Shown here in pieces: positions 1-7,911 of a DNA stretch of 64,000 nt (positions are counted from its first letter, which is position 1; each line of letters opens with the position of its first letter). Position numbers and translations under genes: made by a program. The DNA is taken from positions 95,851 through 159,850 of the forward strand of contig JACKPB010000011.1 of the NCBI GenBank assembly GCA_024233875.1, in the 5' to 3' direction. Under the pieces are notes generated by a model. The model was not told the origin of the DNA. It worked only from the letters and a program-made list of their open reading frames with translations, and ran no database searches. This DNA is from Leptospiraceae bacterium (lineage in GTDB: Bacteria; Spirochaetota; Leptospiria; Leptospirales; Leptospiraceae).

Positions 1-91
1 GGTTCTGAATATGCTCGGTCTTTACAAGGTATTCAATATCGCACCCAATGAAGAATTGGCTATGAAAATGGCCTCAAAACAATCGAAATAA
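1..91 (+). CDS. STAS-domain anti-sigma factor antagonist, C-terminal end only
   Basis: This is an open frame running in from the left edge and ending with TAA at 89-91, about 29 residues. The visible tail contains LGLYKVFNIAPNEELAM, which fits the last helix of STAS (SpoIIAA-like) domains, where a Leu-Gly-Leu turn is followed by a Phe-x-Ile strand and an acidic-Glu-x-Ala helix. STAS proteins bind anti-sigma kinases in partner-switching pathways. Two complete STAS genes lie elsewhere in the window. The start and most of the domain are outside the window, so the call rests on the C-terminal pattern alone. Confidence 0.6.
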   Translation, partial: VLNMLGLYKVFNIAPNEELAMKMASKQSK

Positions 92-103
92 GATAGGCTG
101 GGA

Positions 104-850
104 ATGGACGGATTTAATTTTAAACGGAAGCTTTTTCATTTTATAGGATTTTTTGTTCCCGGGATTTTGTATTTTGATACATTTCGGGATGTAGGGGAAT
201 GGAAGCATTCTTCCAGGTTGATCGTCTTGATGATCATCCTGGTGATTTTGATTGGAATGAGCGTGATTGAATTCATCCGTCTGAGGTATGAGCCATTCAA
301 TGAATTCTACCTCAAACTATTCGGAAAATTGATGAAAAAAGATGAAAGACACAGGATGAATGGAGTGATTCCCTATATGATCTCGAATGCATTCATCGTG
401 AGTTTTTTCCCGTCTCAAATCATATTTCTCTCTATGGCTTTCCTTTTGATAGGGGACCCTGTAGCCGCCTACTTCGGGGCCAAGTACGGAAAGTATCGTT
501 TTTCCAATGGAAAATCCGCACTGGGAGTAGTTGCATTCATCATCGGATCTTCTATTGCAGGGTTCTTGCTTATGCTTTTGTTTGACAATACTTATGGGGA
601 GAGTTTTCTCTCTTATTCACTGAGAGGAAGCTTCAATGGCTATGCCTATCTGGCCATATTCATAGGAGCTGTTTCTGCAGCCATAGCTGAAATGCTCTCA
701 GGACATGCATGGAAAGGATTTCTGGAAGACAATTTACTCATTCCTGTAGTGGCTTCCATTGTACTTGCAGTACTTTCAGGATTGTTCGGACTCATGGATT
801 GGAATCAATTGATCTTTCCTCTGACCGAAATCTTTGCCACTAGGGGCTAG
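104..850 (+). CDS. Polyprenol/diacylglycerol kinase-like integral membrane protein (SEC59/DGK1/VTE5-type)
   Basis: A 248-residue protein with about seven hydrophobic segments. The N-terminus has the family pattern K-R-K-x-x-H-x-x-G (residues 6-15). The conserved loop GDPVAAYFGAKYGKYRF followed by GKSALG lies near residues 117-140. This GD..AA..G...G....GKS block is characteristic of the CTP-dependent dolichol/phytol/diacylglycerol kinases, which overlap in annotation with CDP-diglyceride synthetases. The likely role is phosphorylation of a lipid alcohol at the inner membrane, but the substrate cannot be read from sequence. The gene starts 12 bases after the STAS stop and ends 6 bases before surE, so it is probably cotranscribed with both. 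Confidence 0.7.
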   Translation: MDGFNFKRKLFHFIGFFVPGILYFDTFRDVGEWKHSSRLIVLMIILVILIGMSVIEFIRLRYEPFNEFYLKLFGKLMKKDERHRMNGVIPYMISNAFIVSFFPSQIIFLSMAFLLIGDPVAAYFGAKYGKYRFSNGKSALGVVAFIIGSSIAGFLLMLLFDNTYGESFLSYSLRGSFNGYAYLAIFIGAVSAAIAEMLSGHAWKGFLEDNLLIPVVASIVLAVLSGLFGLMDWNQLIFPLTEIFATRG

Positions 851-856
851 TGGAAT

Positions 857-1531
857 TTGAAATTACTCCTCGTAAATGATGATGGGATCGATGCTCCCGG
901 GATTTTGACCCTGGAAAAGTTTTTGGGTGAAAAAGCCCTCGTCTTTGCTCCCTCCGGACCGATGTCCGGGACAGGGCACAGCGTTACAGTCCACAAACCT
1001 TTTTCATTTCACAAACGATCCCGGACACATTATTCTGTGGATGGGACACCTGCTGATTGTGTTCGCGCCTACTCATTTTTGATAGGTGAACCCTTAGATT
1101 GGGTTTTTTCAGGAATCAATTATGGTGGAAATCTCGGAATTGATCTCTATCTTTCCGGAACTGCCGCCGCTGCAAGAGAAGCTACTCTCTTGGGTTGGAA
1201 AGCCATTGCTTTCTCCCAGAGAATCTCAGGTCAGAATAGAGTTGACTGGGAAGTGACAGGAAAGATGGCCGGAAGGGTTTGGGAAGTTCTCAGGAGTCGT
1301 CCCCCCGGGAAGGGAGCCTTCTGGAATGTCAACTTTCCTCATGTCTCTGACGCTGAGGCACCCGAACTTGTCTTCTGCAAACCTTCCAAAATGCCCCTGG
1401 ATATAAATTTTCTCAGAGATGGAAATTCTCTCAAATATTCCGGAGTGTATGCAGATCGAAAACGGGAAGAGGGTTCTGATATTGATGTATGCTTTTCCGG
1501 AAATATTTCTATATCCGAAGTATTTCTGTAA
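857..1531 (+). CDS. surE: 5'/3'-nucleotidase SurE
   Basis: A 224-residue protein starting with TTG. It opens with the SurE metal-binding signature LLVNDDGIDAPG (Asp-Asp near residues 8-9). Further family blocks follow: SGTGHSVTV near residue 37, VDGTPADCV near residue 62 and SGINYGGNLGIDLYLSGTAAAAREA near residues 85-109. SurE is a divalent-metal-dependent nucleoside monophosphate phosphatase found in many bacteria and often linked to stationary-phase survival. The length is slightly short of the usual ~250 residues because the C-terminal arm is reduced. The TTG start leaves no extra residues before the first beta strand, which supports it. Confidence 0.93.
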   Translation: MKLLLVNDDGIDAPGILTLEKFLGEKALVFAPSGPMSGTGHSVTVHKPFSFHKRSRTHYSVDGTPADCVRAYSFLIGEPLDWVFSGINYGGNLGIDLYLSGTAAAAREATLLGWKAIAFSQRISGQNRVDWEVTGKMAGRVWEVLRSRPPGKGAFWNVNFPHVSDAEAPELVFCKPSKMPLDINFLRDGNSLKYSGVYADRKREEGSDIDVCFSGNISISEVFL

Positions 1532-1578
1532 GCAAGTTCCGTCAGAATAGAGAGTACCAATCCCAAAGGAGTTCAAAA

Positions 1579-3225
1579 TTGATTCAAATTCTAATTATTC
1601 TCTCTCTAATCTTTAATTTCACCCTGGGTGCACAAAAAAATTCAGGATTGATTTTGAAATATCTAAACCGTGGAGATTATAAAAATGCTGAGAAAGAAAT
1701 TCTCAAAGGGCTGAGGGAATCACCGGAAAAAGAGTGGCTCTACACGAATCTAGCCTGGGCATATTTCTATCAAAATCAAAACGAGAAAGCGATTCTTACT
1801 ATAGAAAAAGCTCTGGACAAATGGCCAAAATCAGAGTCCGTACTAAAAGCCTATTCGGGAGTTCTCAGCAATTCAGCCGGAGTCTATATCAGAAATGAAG
1901 AAAACAATCGGGCAAAGGAACTCCTGAAAAAAGCATACGATCTCTATCCTGTTGAATCCACTTACATCTGGTATGGTATCGTACAAAAAAATCTGGGAGA
2001 AATTGAGGATGCCCGGGCAATCCTAAGTGAGGGGATGAAAAAATACCCGAAAAACGAATCCGTTTTAATGAATGCTTTTGATGTTCTGGCGTATCACTAC
2101 AAAGGGGATGGAAGAGAGGGGGATCTGGTCAAATTGAAAAAAGCTTTTGAAGAGCTCTATCAAACTGATCCAAAACCGGAATATTTGCACACGATCGCTA
2201 TTCTTCTGAGAGAAGAAAAAAAATTTTCCGAATCGATTTCTTTATTGGAACAAGGGAAGAATCAATACAAAACCTTTTATCAATTCGCGGAATCTCTTCC
2301 TTATGTCAAACTTCTGTACTTTCGATCCAGAGAAGAATCCGCCTCTCCCGATGAATTGAAAGAGTTTGTTGAAGATGCATACAAAAACCTAAATCGAAAG
2401 TCTAAGTCTTTTTCGGATCAGTTTCACTACAAACAAATCATTCATTCCGGTTTGAGAAAATTGGGAGATCTGGACTATTTTGAATTGATGTATGACAAAA
2501 TCATAAGTATGTATCCTAAAGATCCTTCTGTGTATGACAATTATGGATTTTTGTTTTATGTAATACATCGATTGAAAGGAAGCGTATCCGGGGAGATCCG
2601 GGAGAAAGCTATCTCTTTTCGAAAAAAAGCCCTGGCACTTTATGAAAAACAAAATCCGGGTAGGGGAGAATTGAAGAATATTTCTTTCCCGATGAAGGGA
2701 GATGTATTTATTCTTTCCTCTTTTTCCGGAACAGGAATGACGCATAATGGTTTTGCCAATTACTGCTATGACTTCATTGCTGTTAATGAAGCCGGTGAAA
2801 TGACCCGGCCGGGAAGCGATGGCTCAAAGAATGAGGATTATTATAATTTCGGCTCTCCGGTGTACGCGGTAGAAGATGGGATTGTGGAGGATGTAAAATC
2901 GGATGAGGAAGACAATCTGCCCGGAGGCTATTCCTACTCGGCTAATTACATCACTCTCGGACACAAAAATCATTCCTCTTTTTATGCACACCTGAAGAAG
3001 GGTTCCATCCCTTTTCGGATTGGGGACAAGGTTCGGAAAGGGGAACTTATTGGATTGAATGGGAATAGCGGGATGTCTTCTGAATCCCATTTGCATTTCT
3101 GTTTGAATGACAAAAATTGGGTGAGTCTTCCTTTTCGTTTCAAAAAATCAGAGGTTCGCAATGGCAATGGTGCGCATTCCGGGACAGAACCCTATTCTGA
3201 GGGGGATATTGTAATTTTCAGATAA
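1579..3225 (+). CDS. Secreted TPR protein with C-terminal M23 (LytM-type) peptidase domain
   Basis: The open frame extends upstream to 1489, inside surE. I place the start at TTG 1579 because AAAGGAG lies 8 bases before it and translation from there opens with a clean signal peptide (IQILIILSLIFNFTLGAQ). The mature protein (about 548 residues in all) has TPR-like helical repeats over the first ~330 residues. An M23 domain follows: HNGFANYCYDF gives the first zinc ligands (H and D), then GSPVYAVEDGIV, GHKNHSSFYAHL and the HxH motif in SHLHF near the C-terminus. M23 enzymes cut peptidoglycan cross-bridges or stems. All expected zinc residues appear present, so it is probably active. The TPR part may scaffold envelope partners. 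Confidence 0.85.
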   Translation: MIQILIILSLIFNFTLGAQKNSGLILKYLNRGDYKNAEKEILKGLRESPEKEWLYTNLAWAYFYQNQNEKAILTIEKALDKWPKSESVLKAYSGVLSNSAGVYIRNEENNRAKELLKKAYDLYPVESTYIWYGIVQKNLGEIEDARAILSEGMKKYPKNESVLMNAFDVLAYHYKGDGREGDLVKLKKAFEELYQTDPKPEYLHTIAILLREEKKFSESISLLEQGKNQYKTFYQFAESLPYVKLLYFRSREESASPDELKEFVEDAYKNLNRKSKSFSDQFHYKQIIHSGLRKLGDLDYFELMYDKIISMYPKDPSVYDNYGFLFYVIHRLKGSVSGEIREKAISFRKKALALYEKQNPGRGELKNISFPMKGDVFILSSFSGTGMTHNGFANYCYDFIAVNEAGEMTRPGSDGSKNEDYYNFGSPVYAVEDGIVEDVKSDEEDNLPGGYSYSANYITLGHKNHSSFYAHLKKGSIPFRIGDKVRKGELIGLNGNSGMSSESHLHFCLNDKNWVSLPFRFKKSEVRNGNGAHSGTEPYSEGDIVIFR

Positions 3226-3285
3226 TTTTTTCCAGAAAAGACTTGAATATTTTTTAAGGTAAAAAAAAGTGATCTCAGAGCACAT

Positions 3286-3361
<76 letters not shown>

Positions 3362-3723
3362 GCTCGTCTTAGTTTCACTCCCAATCTCCTCTCCATCTTC
3401 GTTCCACAAGTAACTTCACTTGTTTTTTGCAAACTAACCTAGGTATTTGCCTGTGTTTAGTAAAACTTACGCGGGTAATTAGACATTTTGTACCTGCTTG
3501 CTCTTTGAATCCGCAATTCCCCCGGAAAATAACTCTAGTCATTTTCAGAAGTATTTGAGCATTCACAGAAGAATCAGCTAAAAAATGGCTGCACACCTTA
3601 AGAAGAAACTCCAAGTATTTATGAAAACCGGTGTAAATACTTCATTTTTCTTTATTTGATTCAGGTTTTAAAATCTATCTCCAGATAGATAATTTCTCTT
3701 GACGGGGTTCTGGATCGGGAGAA
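3362..3723. other. Non-coding stretch after tRNA-Asn
   Basis: About 360 bases with no convincing gene. A 79-codon frame on the minus strand (3375-3614) has a composition unlike a real protein (rich in Cys/Lys/Arg, no domain, no ribosome site). I see no integrase or repeat next to the tRNA end. Confidence 0.5.
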
Positions 3724-3746
3724 TATACCAATGGGGGTATGGTATA
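3724..3746. promoter_or_regulatory. CsoR/CstR-like palindrome at the start of the CCG-domain gene
   Basis: TATACC (3724-3729) and GGTATA (3741-3746) form the outer inverted repeat. Nested within it, ATACC (3725-3729), AATGGG and GGTAT (3736-3740) give the ATACC-N6-GGTAT layout typical of operators for CsoR/RcnR/CstR-family copper or persulfide repressors. The family knowledge is established; assignment to this site is inference. No CsoR-like gene is in the window. The site overlaps the most upstream ATG of the next gene, which suggests that translation really begins further downstream. Confidence 0.4.
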
Positions 3747-4528
3747 TGAAATGGAAACACAAGCTGGATGTAAATATGAGGATGTCCAAATATTTCTCCT
3801 TCAGGACTTCAGGAAAGAAGGTTTTTTTTCCCGGTTGCTCTCTTGCGTCGGGCTCACCTGAGCTTGTCACGAAAACATATTCACATTTAAAAGCTTCCGA
3901 TTCGGATCTGGGTATCTGGTTGAGTTGTTGTGGAATGCCCTGTAAGAAATTTGTCAGTACAGAATGCCATGACGATTCTCTGGATAAGCTCGAAGAAGAG
4001 ATCAGAAAGGGAGGTGTGGATGAGATCCTGGTGGCCTGCGGAAATTGTTCTAAATCTCTCGGAAGACTCAAAGAAAGATTACCGAATCTTAAAATAAGCT
4101 CTATATACTCTCAACTGAAGATACCTGAAGAGAAGAAAGAAATAGCCAAAACCTATGTTGTACATCATCCCTGCTCAGCCCGATCGGATAAATCTTTTCG
4201 TGAGTCTTTTACACGCCTATCCGAGACAATGAAAATTCCTCTTGAAAAAACAGAAAAGGAACATCCTCTCGGATGCTGCCTTGTGAATTCGGATTCGCAA
4301 AAGCAAAAAGTGAATGCCCTGAGTGAAAAAAATCTAATTACTTACTGCGGACACTGTGTTCAGAAGTTTCAGAAGAAGATCCCTTCCAAGCACATTCTCC
4401 AAATTTTGTTTGATATGGAAGGAAAATTAAAAAATGGATCCACACTTGTAGGGTTTAGAAAGATCAAAAAAAATATAAAACACTCGGATTCCTCACAAAA
4501 AGAGAATTTGAAAATTGGTGAGGGTTGA
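3731..4528 (+). CDS. CCG-domain (HdrB-like) iron-sulfur protein
   Basis: A protein of up to 265 residues with two cysteine-rich CCG-type half motifs. The first is FFPGCSLAS, then SCCGMPC and ACGNCSK (about residues 35-105). The second is HHPCSAR, then LGCCLV and TYCGHC (about residues 142-208). Such paired CxnCCGxxC modules bind a non-cubane [4Fe-4S] cluster in heterodisulfide reductase HdrB and occur in GlpC, LutA and DsrK-like proteins that reduce disulfides or pass electrons. Here the module stands alone without an N-terminal ferredoxin domain. Start choice is open: ATGs at 3731, 3746, 3776 and 3782 are in frame, and the palindrome over 3724-3746 argues for a later one. It faces the next gene tail to tail. 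The partner protein is unknown. Confidence 0.65.
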   Translation: MGVWYMKWKHKLDVNMRMSKYFSFRTSGKKVFFPGCSLASGSPELVTKTYSHLKASDSDLGIWLSCCGMPCKKFVSTECHDDSLDKLEEEIRKGGVDEILVACGNCSKSLGRLKERLPNLKISSIYSQLKIPEEKKEIAKTYVVHHPCSARSDKSFRESFTRLSETMKIPLEKTEKEHPLGCCLVNSDSQKQKVNALSEKNLITYCGHCVQKFQKKIPSKHILQILFDMEGKLKNGSTLVGFRKIKKNIKHSDSSQKENLKIGEG

Positions 4529-4545
4529 TCATTCAGTCAGAAGGT

Positions 4546-5610
4546 TTAGTTGACCATTAGCAAACCTATGACTATCACAATCAAAAGACCAACTCCTATA
4601 GCAATGGGAAGGGCATAAGTATTTTTTTTCTCTGAGGAGGCATGACTCTGATTGTTGGGATCCGGTTTTCTCAGAACTTTCACCTTTACGGGTTGGGTCT
4701 CCACAGCATGAAAAAGAATTCCTGACGGACCTTCACTGAAAATATGATATTCATTGTCGAGGGAGAGTTGTTTGATAAGCTTGCATTCAAGTTCTTTTAG
4801 GTTCTGAGCAGGCTCGGTCAGTTTGAGTTCATCTGCTTTCTTGATGTTTTCTTCGGATTCGTAAGGAATTTTACAGAATACTATTTCGTTTTCATTTAAA
4901 AAATCGCTATAAACACCATTTGTTTGATCTGATACTACTTTAACATTTAAAATCTGGGGATACTTCGATTCGACTAGAGAGAGAAATTCTTCTAATTCGT
5001 TTTTAACAGTAGAGGGACTCGAACTTTTGCTCCCGCTCTCCGGAGTGATGGGTTCTACAGGTTTCAAAAGTTCACAAATTGGATGTTTGTGTCTTACATG
5101 AACTGAAGATACTTTTTCAATATCTCCTTCCACAGAAACGGATACAGCCTTAGTGAGCTTAAGGATTTCTTCTTCGAGGACTTGATAAGTTTCATCCAGA
5201 TTTTTGGAATTCCATTTAGAAAGTGTTTTTTCTATAAATTTTTGAGAAAAGGCAATGTGAGCTGCCCTTCCAATGGAATTGGAGAGAGCTGTATCAACAT
5301 TTCCTTCCCGTACAACATTGACAAATTCCAGTAAGAAAGTTTTGGCTTCCTCAAAAGTGGCTGTTTTGGAAATTATTTTAGAAAATCCTGATACACAGTA
5401 GATTTCGATTGGTTTTTTCTTATAGGTAGATACCAAAACAGAGAGGAGTGAAAGTCGATTGTCCAGTGAAATTTTGAATTTTAGAATGATTGCATCCTTT
5501 ACCTTTCCTGCTATCACATTCTTACCAATTTCCATACTTGGAACAGATTCCAATACTAGATTGACCTGTTCGGCTTTGTCCTGAAGTTTTTGCATTTGAG
5601 AATCGCTCAT
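4546..5610 (-). CDS. Tail-anchored protein of unknown function
   Basis: I do not recognise this protein. It has about 354 residues from ATG at 5610; a GTG four codons upstream at 5622 is also possible. There is no signal peptide. The body is mixed alpha/beta and Lys/Glu/Ser rich, with a Ser/Pro linker near residues 190-205 (GSKSSSPSTVKN) dividing it into two halves. The last ~23 residues form one strongly hydrophobic helix (ALPIAIGVGLLIVIVIGLLM) ending only two residues before the C-terminus, preceded by a charged stretch (SSEKKN). This is the layout of a C-tail-anchored cytoplasmic protein. It is transcribed divergently from the oxidase operon and convergently with the CCG protein. Confidence 0.7.
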   Translation of the reverse strand: MSDSQMQKLQDKAEQVNLVLESVPSMEIGKNVIAGKVKDAIILKFKISLDNRLSLLSVLVSTYKKKPIEIYCVSGFSKIISKTATFEEAKTFLLEFVNVVREGNVDTALSNSIGRAAHIAFSQKFIEKTLSKWNSKNLDETYQVLEEEILKLTKAVSVSVEGDIEKVSSVHVRHKHPICELLKPVEPITPESGSKSSSPSTVKNELEEFLSLVESKYPQILNVKVVSDQTNGVYSDFLNENEIVFCKIPYESEENIKKADELKLTEPAQNLKELECKLIKQLSLDNEYHIFSEGPSGILFHAVETQPVKVKVLRKPDPNNQSHASSEKKNTYALPIAIGVGLLIVIVIGLLMVN

Positions 5611-5866
5611 GATTGGTACCACTTTAAGGTGAATTTAATGAATGGAAGGTCAAAAACCATTTTTTCTACAACAATAATTTCTCGGTGTATATATTTTTCA
5701 TGTAAAAAAAAGGTATTTAGCTGCCGGAAAGCATTGCTCGATCCAAGGATTCAAGCGAATGGTCCAAATGATAAAAAGATAGGAAATCGAATTTTTTTTT
5801 ATTCTAAGACTCAATTACTATTGACTGATTTCCAAATTCTTTCGAAAAGGTAAACTGAGAATAACT

Positions 5867-6019
5867 ATGGACGACAAACATAACAAAGCAGGCATGATCA
5901 CATTGATGGTTGTATTGACATTCAATGTTTTATTTTTTGTTTACATCTCCTTCATTCACGAAGGTGTAAATGACGCTAACATCAACAAACCGGCAGTGAA
6001 AGGCGAGGTAAAACTCTAA
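5867..6019 (+). CDS. Small single-pass membrane protein leading the oxidase operon
   Basis: A 50-residue protein. A hydrophilic, Lys/Asp-rich N-terminus (MDDKHNKAG) precedes one hydrophobic helix (ITLMVVLTFNVLFFVYISF) and a polar tail ending KGEVKL. It stops 3 bases before the SCO gene, and an ORF of this type directly ahead of SCO/coxB fits a small accessory subunit or assembly peptide of the oxidase. Support comes from its shape, position and tight spacing; I see no known domain. No strong ribosome site precedes the ATG. Confidence 0.6.
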   Translation: MDDKHNKAGMITLMVVLTFNVLFFVYISFIHEGVNDANINKPAVKGEVKL

Positions 6020-6022
6020 ACC

Positions 6023-6877
6023 ATGCAGATGTTCCGGTACCTGAAAAAACTAATACCATTTTTACTTCTGGTACCTGCTCTTCTACTTTCCTATGACCCT
6101 GAGCACGAAAAAAAGATCAATAAAACTCCCTCGGAGATTGAAGGTCTGGATTTGGTCGTGAATCTGGGCGAAACCGTACCTTTAGACATTCCCTTTGTGG
6201 ATGAAGAGGGTAAGGACATTCTCCTGAGTGATTACTTTGAGTCCAAAAAACCTGTGGTTCTCACTATGGTATACTACAAATGTCCAACTCTTTGTAATTT
6301 TCATCTCAATGGCTTGAATCAAGTTTTTAAAGATATGGATTGGAACTTGGGAAAGGACTACCAATTTGTTGCTGTAAGTATCGAACCTACTGAAACTCCG
6401 GATGTTTCTAATCCTAAAAAAAGCGCATACTGGCAGGACTATCTCAAATCAGGCAAAAGAGATACAAATGTCAATGGGATGCACTTTTTAACAGGAAAAG
6501 AAGAAAATATTAAGAAATTAGCATCCGTTCTCGGTTTCAAATACCGATGGAACCCGGGAAACAAACAATGGATCCATCCGGCAGTGGCTTATGTCCTGAC
6601 TCCCGGAGGGAAAATTTCCAGATTCTTCAATGGAATCAGTTTTCAGGAACGGGATCTACGTCTGGCACTTGTAGAAGCCGGAGGTGGAAAGATTGGAACC
6701 ATAGCAGATCAATTTGCTCTTTTTTGTTTCCAATTTGATCCTACAAAAAATAAATACACTTTGTATGCATACAATCTCATGAAGCTCGGTGGAGGAATTA
6801 CAGTCCTCTTCGTGGGAGCCTTTCTTCTCATCTTTTGGAGAAAGGAAAATCGAAATCATTTAGATACAAAAGAATAG
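6023..6877 (+). CDS. SCO1/SenC/PrrC-family copper chaperone
   Basis: A 284-residue thioredoxin-fold protein with an N-terminal membrane anchor or signal segment (residues ~6-22) and a second hydrophobic helix near the C-terminus (LGGGITVLFVGAFLLIFW). The copper-binding motif CPTLC (CxxxC) lies near residue 92, within VLTMVYYKCPTLCNF. The conserved later His is probably the one in QWIHPAVAYV. SCO proteins deliver copper to the CuA centre of cytochrome oxidase subunit II, encoded 10 bases downstream. The C-terminal helix is an addition seen in some bacterial SCO proteins and suggests the domain is tethered at both ends. Confidence 0.9.
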   Translation: MQMFRYLKKLIPFLLLVPALLLSYDPEHEKKINKTPSEIEGLDLVVNLGETVPLDIPFVDEEGKDILLSDYFESKKPVVLTMVYYKCPTLCNFHLNGLNQVFKDMDWNLGKDYQFVAVSIEPTETPDVSNPKKSAYWQDYLKSGKRDTNVNGMHFLTGKEENIKKLASVLGFKYRWNPGNKQWIHPAVAYVLTPGGKISRFFNGISFQERDLRLALVEAGGGKIGTIADQFALFCFQFDPTKNKYTLYAYNLMKLGGGITVLFVGAFLLIFWRKENRNHLDTKE

Positions 6878-6887
6878 GGGGAACAAG

Positions 6888-7901
6888 ATGGTTTTTTGGC
6901 TTAACATTCCATTGGCCAATGCTTTTATGCCTATTCAGGGTACAGATACAGCTGGAAGAGTAGATGGTTTGTATACATTTCTGCTCATTTCCAGTTTGAT
7001 ATCTTTTATTATCCTGATTGGCGGTATGACAGTCTTTGTCATCAAATATAAGAGAAAGACAGATACGGATAAAACAGCTTACATAACTCACAATACATTT
7101 TTGGAGTTTTTGTGGAGTTTTATTCCGTTCGTGATCATGATGGTGATTTTCTTCTGGGGAAAATCAATCTATGAAGATTTACGTACTATGCCTGAGGATG
7201 GTGAAGAGATTCACGTAGTAGCTTCGCAATGGGCATGGCAGTTCAAATACCGAAATGGAATCAAACAGTTTTCCAAACAGGGCGTGAACAAGGAAAATCT
7301 TACAGGTGACATCGAAAAACAAATCATGGCTGTTCCTCTGAACAAACCTGTCAAACTGATCATTACCTCAACCGATGTGATTCATAGCTTTTTTGTTCCC
7401 GGTTTTAGGAATAAGCAGGATGCAGTTCCCGGTCGATACACTACTCTTTGGTTTCAGGCTACTCAATTGGGTGATTTTCAGGTATTCTGTACTGAATACT
7501 GCGGTCTAGATCACTCCAATATGCCCGCAACGATTCGCGTTATGACTCCCGAAAATTATCAAAAATGGTTAGCGGACAATAAGCCCTCAGAATCAGAAGG
7601 TGCGGGAATGAGTGCTATGGCACAAAATGGAATGGAAATCTATGAAAGCAAATGTAGATCCTGTCATTCTATCGATGGTTCCAGAGTTGTCGGTCCTACC
7701 TGGAAAGGCTTATTTGGAAATCAGAGAGAATTTGAAGCAGGCGCAGCAGTTCCGGCTGATGAAAATTACATTCGAGAATCAATTCTTAACCCCAATGCAA
7801 AGATTGTAAAAGGGTATCCCGCAGCTATGCCACCTTATCAGGGACAGCTCAGCGATGAAGAAATTGATAATATCATCGAATACATGAAAACATTAAAATA
7901 A
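6888..7901 (+). CDS. coxB: Cytochrome c oxidase subunit II with fused cytochrome c domain (caa3 type)
   Basis: A 337-residue protein with two N-terminal transmembrane helices (about residues 25-50 and 68-87). A cupredoxin domain follows with the CuA ligands: His in DVIHSFFVPG and the CTEYCGLDHSNM cluster (Cys, Glu, Cys, His, Met). A class I cytochrome c domain comes last, with heme site CRSCH near residue 259 and a Met ligand in AMPPYQG near residue 313. The fused heme makes this a caa3-type subunit II that accepts electrons from a soluble or quinol-side cytochrome. It is the third gene of the oxidase operon and lies 10 bases before coxA. Confidence 0.95.
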   Translation: MVFWLNIPLANAFMPIQGTDTAGRVDGLYTFLLISSLISFIILIGGMTVFVIKYKRKTDTDKTAYITHNTFLEFLWSFIPFVIMMVIFFWGKSIYEDLRTMPEDGEEIHVVASQWAWQFKYRNGIKQFSKQGVNKENLTGDIEKQIMAVPLNKPVKLIITSTDVIHSFFVPGFRNKQDAVPGRYTTLWFQATQLGDFQVFCTEYCGLDHSNMPATIRVMTPENYQKWLADNKPSESEGAGMSAMAQNGMEIYESKCRSCHSIDGSRVVGPTWKGLFGNQREFEAGAAVPADENYIRESILNPNAKIVKGYPAAMPPYQGQLSDEEIDNIIEYMKTLK

Positions 7902-7911
7902 GGAGGAGAAA

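Noticed and set aside
3375..3614. 79-codon minus-strand frame after tRNA-Asn, considered as an integration-linked gene
   Set aside because: It shows no integrase or domain pattern, and no repeat of the tRNA 3' end was found downstream.
5590..5853. 87-codon plus-strand frame upstream of the oxidase operon
   Set aside because: It overlaps the start of the tail-anchored gene, has no ribosome site, and reads as random basic sequence.
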